A stretch of DNA of 64,000 nucleotides. Origin: Pseudomonas segetis (GTDB lineage: Bacteria; Pseudomonadota; Gammaproteobacteria; Pseudomonadales; Pseudomonadaceae). The stretch covers positions 829,104-893,103 of the forward strand of contig NZ_FZOG01000001.1 in assembly GCF_900188155.1 (NCBI RefSeq). The letters run 5' to 3'. The notes under the pieces are model-generated. The model worked only from the letters and a program-made list of their open reading frames with translations. It was not told where the DNA came from and made no database searches. The number at the start of each line of letters is the position of its first letter. Position 1 is the stretch's first letter. The position numbers and the translations under genes were made by a program. Below, piece after piece: positions 29,407-40,000 of this stretch.

Positions 29407-30972
29407 ATGCGTATCAAAGTTCACTGCCAAAACCGCATTGGCATCTTGCGCGACATCCTTAATCTGCTGGTCGAGTACGGCATCAACGTGGCCCGTGGCG
29501 AGGTCGGCGGTGAGCATGGCAATGCCATCTACCTGCACTGTCCGAACCTGATCAACCTGCAGTTCCAGTCACTGCGCGCCAAGTTTGAAGCCATTACCGG
29601 TGTGTTTGGCGTCAAGCGCGTAGGGCTGATGCCCAGTGAACGGCGGCACCTGGAGCTCAATGCGTTGCTCGGAGCCCTGGATTTTCCAGTGTTGTCCATC
29701 GATATGGGCGGTTCTATCGTTGCTGCCAACCGGTCCGCGGCGCAACTGCTTGGCGTGCGGGTCGATGAGGTGCCGGGCATTCCCTTGTCGCGTTATGCCG
29801 AGGATTTCGACTTGCCGGAGTTGGTGCGCGCGAACAAATCGCGGATCAATGGCTTGCGGGTCAAGGTCAAGGGCGATGTGTTTCTGGCCGATATCGCGCC
29901 GCTGCAATCGGAACATGATGAAAGCGAAGCCCTGGCTGGCGCGGTGCTGACCCTGCATCGCGCGGACCGTGTCGGCGAGCGTATCTACAATGTGCGCAAG
30001 CAGGAACTGCGTGGTTTCGACAGTATCTTCCAAAGTTCCAAGGTCATGGCTGCGGTAGTGCGCGAGGCACGGCGCATGGCGCCACTGGATGCGCCACTGT
30101 TGATCGAAGGGGAAACCGGCACGGGAAAGGAACTGCTGGCCCGTGCTTGCCACTTGGCCAGCCCACGAGGCCAGTCACCCTTCATGGCGCTTAACTGCGC
30201 CGGTTTACCCGAGTCGATGGCCGAGACAGAGCTGTTTGGCTATGGGCCGGGCGCATTCGAAGGCGCCAGGCCCGAAGGTAAGTTGGGCCTGCTCGAATTG
30301 ACGGCTGGCGGTACGCTGTTTCTTGATGGCGTGGGAGAGATGAGCCCGCGCTTGCAGGCCAAGTTGCTGCGCTTTTTACAAGATGGCTGTTTCCGCCGGG
30401 TTGGCAGCGATGAAGAGGTGTACCTCGATGTGCGCGTGGTCTGTGCGACACAGGTGGATCTATCGGAACTCTGCGCGCGCGGTGAGTTTCGTCAAGACCT
30501 GTATCACCGGCTCAATGTACTGAGCCTGCATATCCCACCCTTGCGCGAGTGCCTGGATGGGCTGGCTCCGTTGGTTGATCACTTTCTCGACCAGGCCAGT
30601 CGGCAAATTGGCTGTGCATTGCCCAAGGTTGCGCCCCAGGTGCTGGAGCGGCTCGGTCACTATCACTGGCCAGGCAATGTGCGCCAGCTTGAAAACGTGC
30701 TTTTCCAGGCTGTTTCCTTGTGCGATGGGGGGATGATCAAGCCCGAGTACATTCGCTTGCCAGATTATGGTGCCCCTCAGCCGATTGGTGATTTCTCGCT
30801 GGAAGGGGGCTTTGATGCGATTGTCGGGCGTTTCGAAAAAGCCGTGCTTGAGCGCCTGTTCAGCGAGTATCCAAGCAGTCGCCAGCTTGGCAAACGGCTT
30901 GGTGTATCGCACACCACCATTGCCAACAAGCTGCGCGAGCACAGTATCGGCAAGGTGGCCAAGGCTGAGTGA
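29407..30972 (+). CDS. phhR: PhhR, TyrR-like regulator of aromatic amino acid catabolism
   Basis: A 521-residue regulator with ACT domain (residues 1-70), PAS domain (about 85-185), AAA+ domain of the sigma-54-activator type (about 205-430; Walker A GETGTGKE at 235-242, Walker B-type GGTLFLDGVGE) and a C-terminal helix-turn-helix (RQLGKRLGVSHTTIANKL). The sigma-54 contact loop reads GAFEGA (282-287) where true activators have GAFTGA, so it probably works with sigma-70 RNA polymerase, as for TyrR. Divergent from phhABC, which it should activate in the presence of phenylalanine or tyrosine. Confidence 0.95.
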   Translation: MRIKVHCQNRIGILRDILNLLVEYGINVARGEVGGEHGNAIYLHCPNLINLQFQSLRAKFEAITGVFGVKRVGLMPSERRHLELNALLGALDFPVLSIDMGGSIVAANRSAAQLLGVRVDEVPGIPLSRYAEDFDLPELVRANKSRINGLRVKVKGDVFLADIAPLQSEHDESEALAGAVLTLHRADRVGERIYNVRKQELRGFDSIFQSSKVMAAVVREARRMAPLDAPLLIEGETGTGKELLARACHLASPRGQSPFMALNCAGLPESMAETELFGYGPGAFEGARPEGKLGLLELTAGGTLFLDGVGEMSPRLQAKLLRFLQDGCFRRVGSDEEVYLDVRVVCATQVDLSELCARGEFRQDLYHRLNVLSLHIPPLRECLDGLAPLVDHFLDQASRQIGCALPKVAPQVLERLGHYHWPGNVRQLENVLFQAVSLCDGGMIKPEYIRLPDYGAPQPIGDFSLEGGFDAIVGRFEKAVLERLFSEYPSSRQLGKRLGVSHTTIANKLREHSIGKVAKAE

Positions 30973-30988
30973 AGCACCAATGAAGCCA

Positions 30989-31016
30989 CCATCACCCTGC
31001 ACGTTCAGGGTGATGG
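30989..31016. terminator. Hairpin between phhR and the giant gene
   Basis: CCATCACCCTG (30989-30999) pairs perfectly with CAGGGTGATGG (31006-31016) across a six-base loop, between two convergent stops. No T run follows. Confidence 0.6.
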
Positions 31017-31029
31017 CAACCTCCTGGTA

Positions 31030-34000
31030 CTAGCTTTGTGGCCTGATCAGGCTGCGCTGCAGCGCGGCATTCTTCAGTTGACTGTGGAAACTGCTGGCAG
31101 TTTGCGCAGGGGCGGCCTGTTCTTGCGGCTGTTGAGGCTGCTCTTGGCGCTCGGGAGCCTGCCATGGCTGGGTCAAGCCATCGACGCTGGTGCCAAACAA
31201 CGATGGGTCGCTGAGTAGGCCATCGGCGGTCAAGTCGACACGCTGTTGCCGACCCAGAATCCAGGTCATGTCCAATTCACTGTCGAACTGGCTGTCGAGC
31301 ACCTGTTGGTGAACAAACTGGCCAGGCACCTGATAAGCCTCGTCGATGTCGCTGAGCAACCCTGCCGACGCCGGTAGCAGCACCTTGCTGCCGTCCGACT
31401 CACGGGCGATGAAGGCGTTGAGCCTGCTATCGCGTTGCACCACGGGGCTGATGAACACCACCGGATCGATATCCTTGAGCAGTGGCTGATATTGACCCGC
31501 CGGATCCCGGTCGTCTTCGTGGTGGAATGGACCATCTTTGGGCGCTGGAATAAAGGGCGCCGTGATATCCAGGGTAATCACCAGTTCGGCAGGGTCCGTG
31601 GCTCCGGCCAGGTCACTCAAGGTGTAGGTAAAGACATCGCTGAGCACCTGGCCCAATCCTGCGGCAGCCAGGACTTCGTTGTTGGTCAGGTCGATGCTGT
31701 AGGTGTAGCTGCCGTCGGCATTGAGTACCAAGGTGCCGTAGCGTCCGACCAGTGGTTGGCCCAGCGTCCCGGCCGTGCCGCTGGCGTTTTCCGCACCGGT
31801 GCGGATCGCCACGACCTGCAGGCTGTCGCCACCGTCGACATCGCTGTCATTGGGCAGCACGTTGCCGCTGGTCTGCGGGGCAGGGACCTGGTCGCTGGCC
31901 ACATTGCTGTCGTTGACGGCCAGAGGGTTGTCGTTGGCGCCTTGAATCAACAGGTTCAGGCGTGCAGTGGATTCTGCTCCGGCGGTATCACGCATGCGGT
32001 AGGTGAAGGTTTCACGCAGGGTTTCACCTGCCGTGCGCAAGGCTTGAACCGTTGGATTGTTGTTGTCCAGCACGTACTGGTATGTGCCGTCGGCGTTAAG
32101 CGTGAGGCTGCCGTAGCGGCCCACCAGCACCTGGCCTGCGCTTGAAGTGTTGCCGGTTTCGCTGCTGGCGCTGACCACCTGCTTGGTTTCGCCATTGGCT
32201 ACACTGTCGACGTCGGTGTCGTTATCCAGCACATTGCCTTGCGGATTGACCCCGGGCGTGCCGTTGAAAATACCACCGGCTTCCACCGCCGTGGCGTTAT
32301 CGTCTACGGCTACAGGTGTGTCGTTACGCCCGTCAATGGTGATCACCAACTGCGCGGTGTCATCGGCAAGATAGGGGTCTTCGACTGTATAGGTGAAGGT
32401 TTCAGTCAGGGTCTGGCCGCTGATACGCAGTGCTTGGACGGCCGCCAGGCTGTTATCGAGCACATAGGTCCAGTTGCCATTGCTGTTAAGGGTCAGGTTA
32501 CCGTAGAGGCCGCGCAAGCTGGTGCCCACTGCGCCGCTGGTACCTGTGCCTGACTCTGTTCCGGTACGCACGCCGGTTACGGTTAGCACGCCGTTTTCCA
32601 AGTCGGTGTCGTTGCTTAGCACATTGCCGCTCGGGTTGACCCCGGCTGTGCCGTTGTTGACGCCGCCTGCCTCAATGGCCGTGGCGCTGTCATCAACACC
32701 CACTGGTGGATCGTTGCGACCGATAATCAGAATCGACAATTGCGCAGGGTCGCTCAACACGCCATCGTCGGTCGCGGTGTAGGTGAAGTAGTCGTAGAGC
32801 GTATCGAGCAGGTTGAGTGCCAGTACATCCGGGTTGGTCTTGTCCAGCACATACTGGTAGCTGCCGTCGGCATTGAGTACCAGGCTGCCGTATTGCCCCA
32901 CCAGAACGCTGCCGACCGTGCCAGCAGTACCGCTGCCTGCTTCCTGGCCGGTGCGGATCGCGGTAACGGTCAGGTTGTCGCCAGCGTCGACATCGGTGTC
33001 ATTGGTCAGCACGTTGCCGCTTGGGTCGATAAACCGGCCGTCGCCATTGTCGGCTACCGCGATACCCAGGTCATTGGCCGCCACCGGGGTGTCCCAGGCG
33101 CCTTCAATGGTGATCAGTAGTTGGGCGATATCTTGTGCGCCAGCCGTATCGTGCATGCGGTAGCTAAAGGCTTCGCGCAGGGTGTCGCCAGGCTTGAGGG
33201 CTTGCACTGCGGCCAGACTATTATTGACCACGTAGCTGTAGTCACCATTGGCACGGACGGTCAGGGTGCCATATTGGCCGACGATCGATTGGATGGCACC
33301 GACGCTGGTAAAGCTACCTCCGGCGACCTCCAGACCGGTGCGAATCCCATCGAGGGTTTTGCTATCACCGCTGTCGACATCAGTGTCATTGGCCAGCAGG
33401 TTACCGGTTGGATTGGTGCCCGGCGTACCATTGTTGACGCCACCGGCTTCAGTCGCTGTATTGGTATCGTTGACTGCTACAGGGTTGTCGTTGCGGCCTG
33501 AAATGGTGATTGTCAGTACTGCGCTGCTGGTTGCGCCGGCCAAATCGCGGATGGTGTAGGTAAAGCTTTCGCTCAGTTTGTTGGCATTGGTGCGCAGCGC
33601 CTGGACCAGTGGGTTGTTGTTATCGACGGTGTAGGTGAAGCTGCCGTCGCTGTTGAGCGTCAGGCTGCCGTAGCTGCCAGAGAACGCACTGCCAATACTG
33701 CCGCCAGCAACGGCTGAAACAGTGAGCGTTTCGCCGTAGCGGTCGACGTCTGTGTCATTGCTCAGCACATTGCCGCTTGGGTTGACGCCTGGTGTCGTGT
33801 TGTTCAGTCCGCCTGCTTCAACCGCTGCGGCGCTGTCATTATTGGCAACCGGGGTATCGTTACTGCCTTGAATGGTAATGGTTAATACTGCTGTATCGGT
33901 TGCGCCAGCTGTATCAATGACAGTGTAGTTGAAGCTGTCGGTCAGGCTGTTGCCTGCACGCAGGGCCTGGACCGCCGCCATGGAGTTGTCCAGCCGGTAA

Positions 34001-37000
34001 CGATACTCGCCATCCTCGCCGATGGTCAACCAGCCATAGGTGCCGCGCAGTTCTACGTCCAGGGTGCCGGCAGTGCCCGCGCCTTCGGTTGCGCCGGTAC
34101 GCACTGAATCAACAGCCTTGGTCTCGCCATTGGCGACGCTGTCGACATCGGCGTCATTGTCCAGCACGTTGCCCACGGGGTTAACACCGCCGGTTGCATT
34201 GTTGACGCCGCCAGCTTCAATCGCAGATGCGGTGTCGTTGTCGGCAACCGGGTTATCGTTCTGGCCACGAATCACCACGATGATTTCAGCGCTATCGCTG
34301 AGTCCACCGGGGTCTGTCACTGTATAGGTGAAGCGCTCTATCAGGGTGTCGCTCGGTTGGCGCAAAGCCTGTACCGCTGCCAGGCTATTGTCGACCACAT
34401 AGCTGTAGCTGCCATCTTCGTTCATGGTCAACTGGCCGTATAGGCCCTGCAGTGCCTGGCCGACGATGCCAGAGGTACCGCTTGCGGTTTCCGCGCCGGT
34501 CCGAATTGCAGTAACGGTAAGAGGGTCACCATCGGGGTCTTCGGCCGAGATATTGTCTGCGGGGTTGACCCCGGGAGTTGTATTGTTGACACCACCAGCT
34601 TCGGTTGCCAATGCCACACCATTGTTTGCCAGGGGCACGTTATTGGCGCCGGTGACAGTGATCACAAGCTGCGCGGTATCGGTCAATCCTGCCGTATCAG
34701 TGATTTGATAGGTCACGACCACATCAAGGGTCTGGCCAAGCGCCAGGGCGACTATCTCTGGATGGTCGCTGTTGACGTCAAAACTGAATGAGCCGTCTGG
34801 GTTGATTGTCAGTTCACCGTAGGACTCATTGCTGGCATTGGTCAGTGGCGTGCCTGTTGAGTCTTGGGCGTACAGGGTGTCGAGCGTGGTGCCAGTCGTC
34901 ACTGCACCCAATGCGCCGCCAGCAACCTCGGTGCCATTGCGGATGCCGGTAACGGTCAGGTTGGTGTTGGGGCGGTCAGCACTGTCGACATCCTGGTCGA
35001 TACCGTTGCCACCGGGCAGGCCTGTGTTGTCAGGACGGCTAGGGAAGGTAATGACATTGCCGGTTGGGTTGACTTCATTACCGTCGTCATCAACCTCACT
35101 GGCTTGCGCCTGGGCATGGTCATCGCTGGCAACCGGGTTGTCGTAGTTGCCTTGGATGACGATGGTCAGGTTGGCCAGATCATTCAAACCCAGTGCATCG
35201 GTCACCTGATAGCTGAACTCATCGCTCAGGGTGTCATTCGGGCCGAGGCGCTGTACGGCGATGTTGTCGTTATCAATTACATAGCTGTACTCGCCATCGG
35301 AAAAGATCGTCAAGGTGCCGTAGGTGCCATCAATGCTGATGGACCCGCCTGGAGGCACGATTAGCGGTGTGCCGATTTCATCTTTAGGCACATTGCGGAT
35401 AGCGGTTACGCTTTTGCTTTCGCCATAGTCTACCGGGTCGCCAGCGCCGCCATCGACATCGGTGTCGTTGTCGAGCACGTTACCGGTTGCGTCCTGGCCT
35501 GGAACTGGGAAACCGCTCGGTGGAGTGTCGCCAGGATTGCCGACATCGGTATTGTTGACGCCACCTTGTTCGATGGCCAGGCCGTTATCGTCTACGCCTA
35601 CTGGTGTGTCGTTGGCGCCCTCTATGGTCAGGGTCAGCAGCGCGGAGGAGTTGGCAGTCGCCAGCGGTACACCGCTGTCGCTGATCTCATAGCTGAAGGT
35701 TTCACTCAGGGTTTGGCCGCTCAGGCGCAGGGCCTGGACTTCAGGGTTGTCATTGTCGACAACATATTCATAGGCGCCGCTGCTATCGACAAACAGGCTA
35801 CCGTAATTGCCTTCGATTTCAACGGTGCCAGTCGCAGGGACGGGGACGGTCGTACCATTGAAAGTGACCGAAACCAGGATGAGGTTTTCGGTATCCGGAT
35901 TGGTAATCAGGTCGACGTCGGTGTCGTTGTCGGTCAGGTTGCCGGTGGGGTTTACGCCCGGGGTCTGGTTGTCCCGGCCACCTGCTTCGACGGCGGTTGC
36001 TTCATCGTTTACTGCCGTCGGTGGGTCATTGACCGGAGCCACCACGATCAGCAGTGAGTCCTGATCGGTGCGAGCGTCAGTTGATTCGCCGGGGATGCCA
36101 TTGCCGTCGAAATCACCGAAGTTGCCCAGGTCATCGGTCAGTACGGTCAGGGTGTCGTTACCATTGAAGTTGGCGTTGCCCAGGTAGTTGAGGCTGGCCA
36201 GCGCCGCATTGATATCGGCGATACGACCGACCAGCACCACTGAGTTGCTGTTGCTGCCAGTGACAGTCACACCCGTGGTGGCGCCGGTGAAAAACAGGGT
36301 GCCTTGGGTGACGCTCAAGGTCACCTGGATTGCCCGGTCGGTGATATCCGGGTCGCGCTCGGCATCGACGTCACTGACAGATATGCCTGAAATGGCCAGG
36401 GCGATATCTTCCTGGGCATTCTGGGTGCCGGGAAGGCTGTTGACCGGTGCGTCGTTGATTTCGACATAGCCCGAATCGGCGTTCTGGCTGTCAGCTTCGC
36501 CGAGAGTGATATTAACCTGGCCAAGGGTGCTGCCATCGGTGTCGATGCGAATGCGCATGTCGCCAAAGGCGACGATACCGTTGACCTCGGTAGGCGCGTC
36601 GATGCGATACAAGCCCGAAGGCAATACGCCAAAGATGAATTGGCCATTGGCATCGGTGGTTGCGGTAAAGGTCGCATCGTCGGTATTGCCGAAAATGCCA
36701 TCATTGCCAGCCCAGGTCAGGGTTACATCCTGGCCAGCAATGCCCGGGCCATCTGGTGTAATGGAGCCGTCGGCCGAGCTGGTATCGTTCCACAGGGTTC
36801 CGCTGATGATGCCCAGGCCCGCGGCCTCCACCAGCTGATAGTTGTTGAGCACCGCGTCGTTATCCGGGCCAACGCCGTCAGCGCTGGTGCGCTCGCCATC
36901 GGCGCTACCATCGGCGCCGACAGTGCTGCCGCCCCAGGTAGTGAAGGTTTCCGGCAGGCTGCTCCAGGTGAGGCTGGCGTTGGTGTTGGCAACAATGGCG

Positions 37001-40000
37001 TCGTTGGGCACATCGACGGTGTAGACCACGCTGATCTGGCTGCCCACATCAACCTGGCTGAAGTCCACACTGAGCCCCCCGGCGGTGCTGAAGCTGATGC
37101 CATCCGCAGGCAGATCAGCGGCCGCGTAAGTGGTGCCGCCAACAGTGATGCTGACCAGTTGATAGTTGCTGCCCGTTGGAAAACTGTCGCTCAAGTTGAC
37201 GTCATAGGCGGGCAGTTCGCCGCTCTGGTTAAAGCCGATGGTCACTGTTGCGGTGCCGCTGCTATCGCCGACATTGGGGTCAAAGTTGGTGACTGTTTTG
37301 TCCAGGCCACTAAAGCCGCCTTCGACAATACGCTCAAACAGAGTGTCGCTGGTGGCACGCAATGCGCCGTCTACACGGTCCTGAACAAATACGCCTAGCT
37401 GATCCCCGGCCTGGTTGCTGACCTGGTTATTTACCCGGGCGCTGAACTCAACAATGATCCCTTCGAGGTTGTCATCGTTGCTGTCATCACCTGCGGCGCC
37501 TGCACCGTTAGTGACGTTGCCAAAGTTGATGGTAATGACCTGGCGCCCATTGGCATCGGTAGTGACTGTTACATAATCGGGATTGAGCACCCCGGTCGGC
37601 CCCGCGCCAGACAAGTCCGGGGTGATAAACAGGGCTTCGGGGGAGTTCTCGTCGCCATCAATGGCCAGCACACCGCTAGTGATCAAGTCGCTCAGGTCGG
37701 TTACCAGGCCACCATTGGAGACGAAGGCCACGCGCATGCTGGCGAGGTCGGCCAGCGTCAGCCCGGCATCCAGGGTGATGCTGATCGAGTAGTTGGGGTT
37801 TTCACCTTCTGGAATCAGTGCGGCAGCGCGGTAGCGAACCAACTCGCCGACCGCGACATTTTCGACTTCGGCATTGGTCGGGTTCGGCGCAGTGGTGTCA
37901 TCCAGACCGCCTACACGGGAAATCCTGATGCCCTGAGCAACCGGAATCACCAAGGTACTTTCGAGGCGGTAATCGTTGAGGGCGCCGCTATTGAGCAGGC
38001 CGTCCACGCCTGTACGTTCGTCGCTGTTGACCCCATCGATACTGGTCCATTGCACTTGGGCCTGGTTGTCAAAGTCCGGAACCGAGGCGCCACTGGCATT
38101 GACTACGCCGCTGACATTGATCGCAATACTGCCACCCTTGGCGATATCGATATTGCCGGTGTTGACCAGCGTGCGGGTCACTGGGTCCAAGCTGAAACTG
38201 CTGGTGATGTCGGTGCTTACACCATTGACCGTATAGATCACGCTGGTCAGTGTCAGGTTATCAAGTTCAGTGGGAAGGGTGTCGCTGAAATCGATATCGA
38301 AGGCATCAAAGTCCGTTGCGCTGTTGCCATTGCTGATGGTGATGGTGAAGTCGACGGGGTCATCCTGGTCAAAGCCGAAGTCAGTCGGGGTGTTGATGGT
38401 TTGGCTGATTTGCAGCGTCGGTTCTCGCACTGTGATTGTCGGTTTATCACCGGTGAGCGTGACAATGCGGTTGATGCCATCGGCCGGATCAGTGCTGTTT
38501 GGGGTGTCGCCGTCGGTGTCGTTGTAGGTGAGCGTCGCGTCATTTTGCAGAACCTTATTGGCCTGGTTGCTGCTGACATCGGTGGCGATCAAGCGCACGC
38601 GAATCACAAACTTGTTGTTGTCGGTGTTGTTGTCGCCATTGACCGAGGAGATGCTGAACACGAAGTTTGCATCACCGCCATCGGTGCCTGTTGTATTGAG
38701 CTGGCTGATGTTTACCGTGCCGCCGAAGTCCAGGGTGAGATAGCCTCCGGCGGTAGTGATCAATTGATAGCCACTGCCGCTGTAACTGGTGTCCAGGCGC
38801 ATGCCGGGTGGAATCAGGTCGTTGATGTTGAGTGACTGGGTGACACCTTCAGGCAGGGTGACAATGATGTCGTAGAGCATGCTTTCGCCCACGACCAGGT
38901 CAGCGCCTGTGGTGTGGCTGGCGCTCGAATCTGAGTTATCAAGGCTGCCACCGGCAAATCCCTTGCTGATCTCGGGGGCTGCCACTTGTTGCGCTGCGGT
39001 ATCACTGAGCACGCCGCTGTCGAGGAAATTCGCGCCGCCTTCAATGCTGGCGTAGTTGAGCAACGTGCCGGTGCTTTCAAGTGTTGCGCTGGCGTTGATG
39101 TTGCCCGCAACCACAGTGTCGTAGGTGATGACAATCAGGTTGGCGCCACTGTTATCGGCGGCTGTCCCCGGACGACCCGCGAGGAGAGCGCCAACCCCGG
39201 CATTGTCAACAAAGGTAATGGTATTGGTGGCGTTGTCGACGGTGAAGTCGACCCCGGCGATCAGTTGTGAGCCATCACCGCGGAAAATCAGCAGGTTGGC
39301 GCTGGACAAGCTTCCGCCGACGAAAGACAGGCCAGGTGGCAGGGTGATCTGGGTGCTGACATCAAAGGCATTGCCGCCGCCGGTATTCTCGATTGCAGTG
39401 GCCAGGCGAATGGTGTCGCTGGCGTCAATATCGGTGACGTTGCCTTCAATCGCATTGATATCGGTAACGCTGCCGGTGAACGGGGCGCCGCCGGTGCCGG
39501 GGGCGTTCCAGCCGCCGGTGGTGCCGGTGACTGTACCGTTGCTCGAGGAAACCACGCCGTGGGTGATGCTCAGGTCTGGTTCGGCGACCGAGGCAATAAG
39601 GGTGACATCATCCGAAGACAGGATTTCGGTCTTGTCGAGGGTTGTGGTTTGGCTCGATTCGGCCAACACGTTGAATGAGCGCTGGTCAGCAAAGGGTTGA
39701 TCGCTGACCGTGAGGGTGAAATCAATTTGGATGGTGCTGCCGTCAGTGCCGCTGTTGACGTAGTCGTCGAAGGTAAAGATCAACGAGTTGCCCGGGCCGA
39801 TAGTGACCGAGCTTGGGCTGTTGGGGTTGGTATTGTCAGTGCCGAGCTGCCAGATGGTGCTGGCATCGAGACCGGTCAGGTCGAACAGCGGCAATGGCAG
39901 GTAGGCGGTGAGGGTGAAGTTTTCGTAGTCCCCGGTTACCAGGTCATAGGTCAGGCTGAACGTGACTTCATCGCCTGGGCGCAATTCGGTGCCTGGCGGC

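Noticed and set aside
31560..36035. Regular repeats considered as CRISPR or tandem satellite DNA
   Set aside because: Period about 400 bases, all in frame and coding for VCBS domains; no short identical repeats with spacers.
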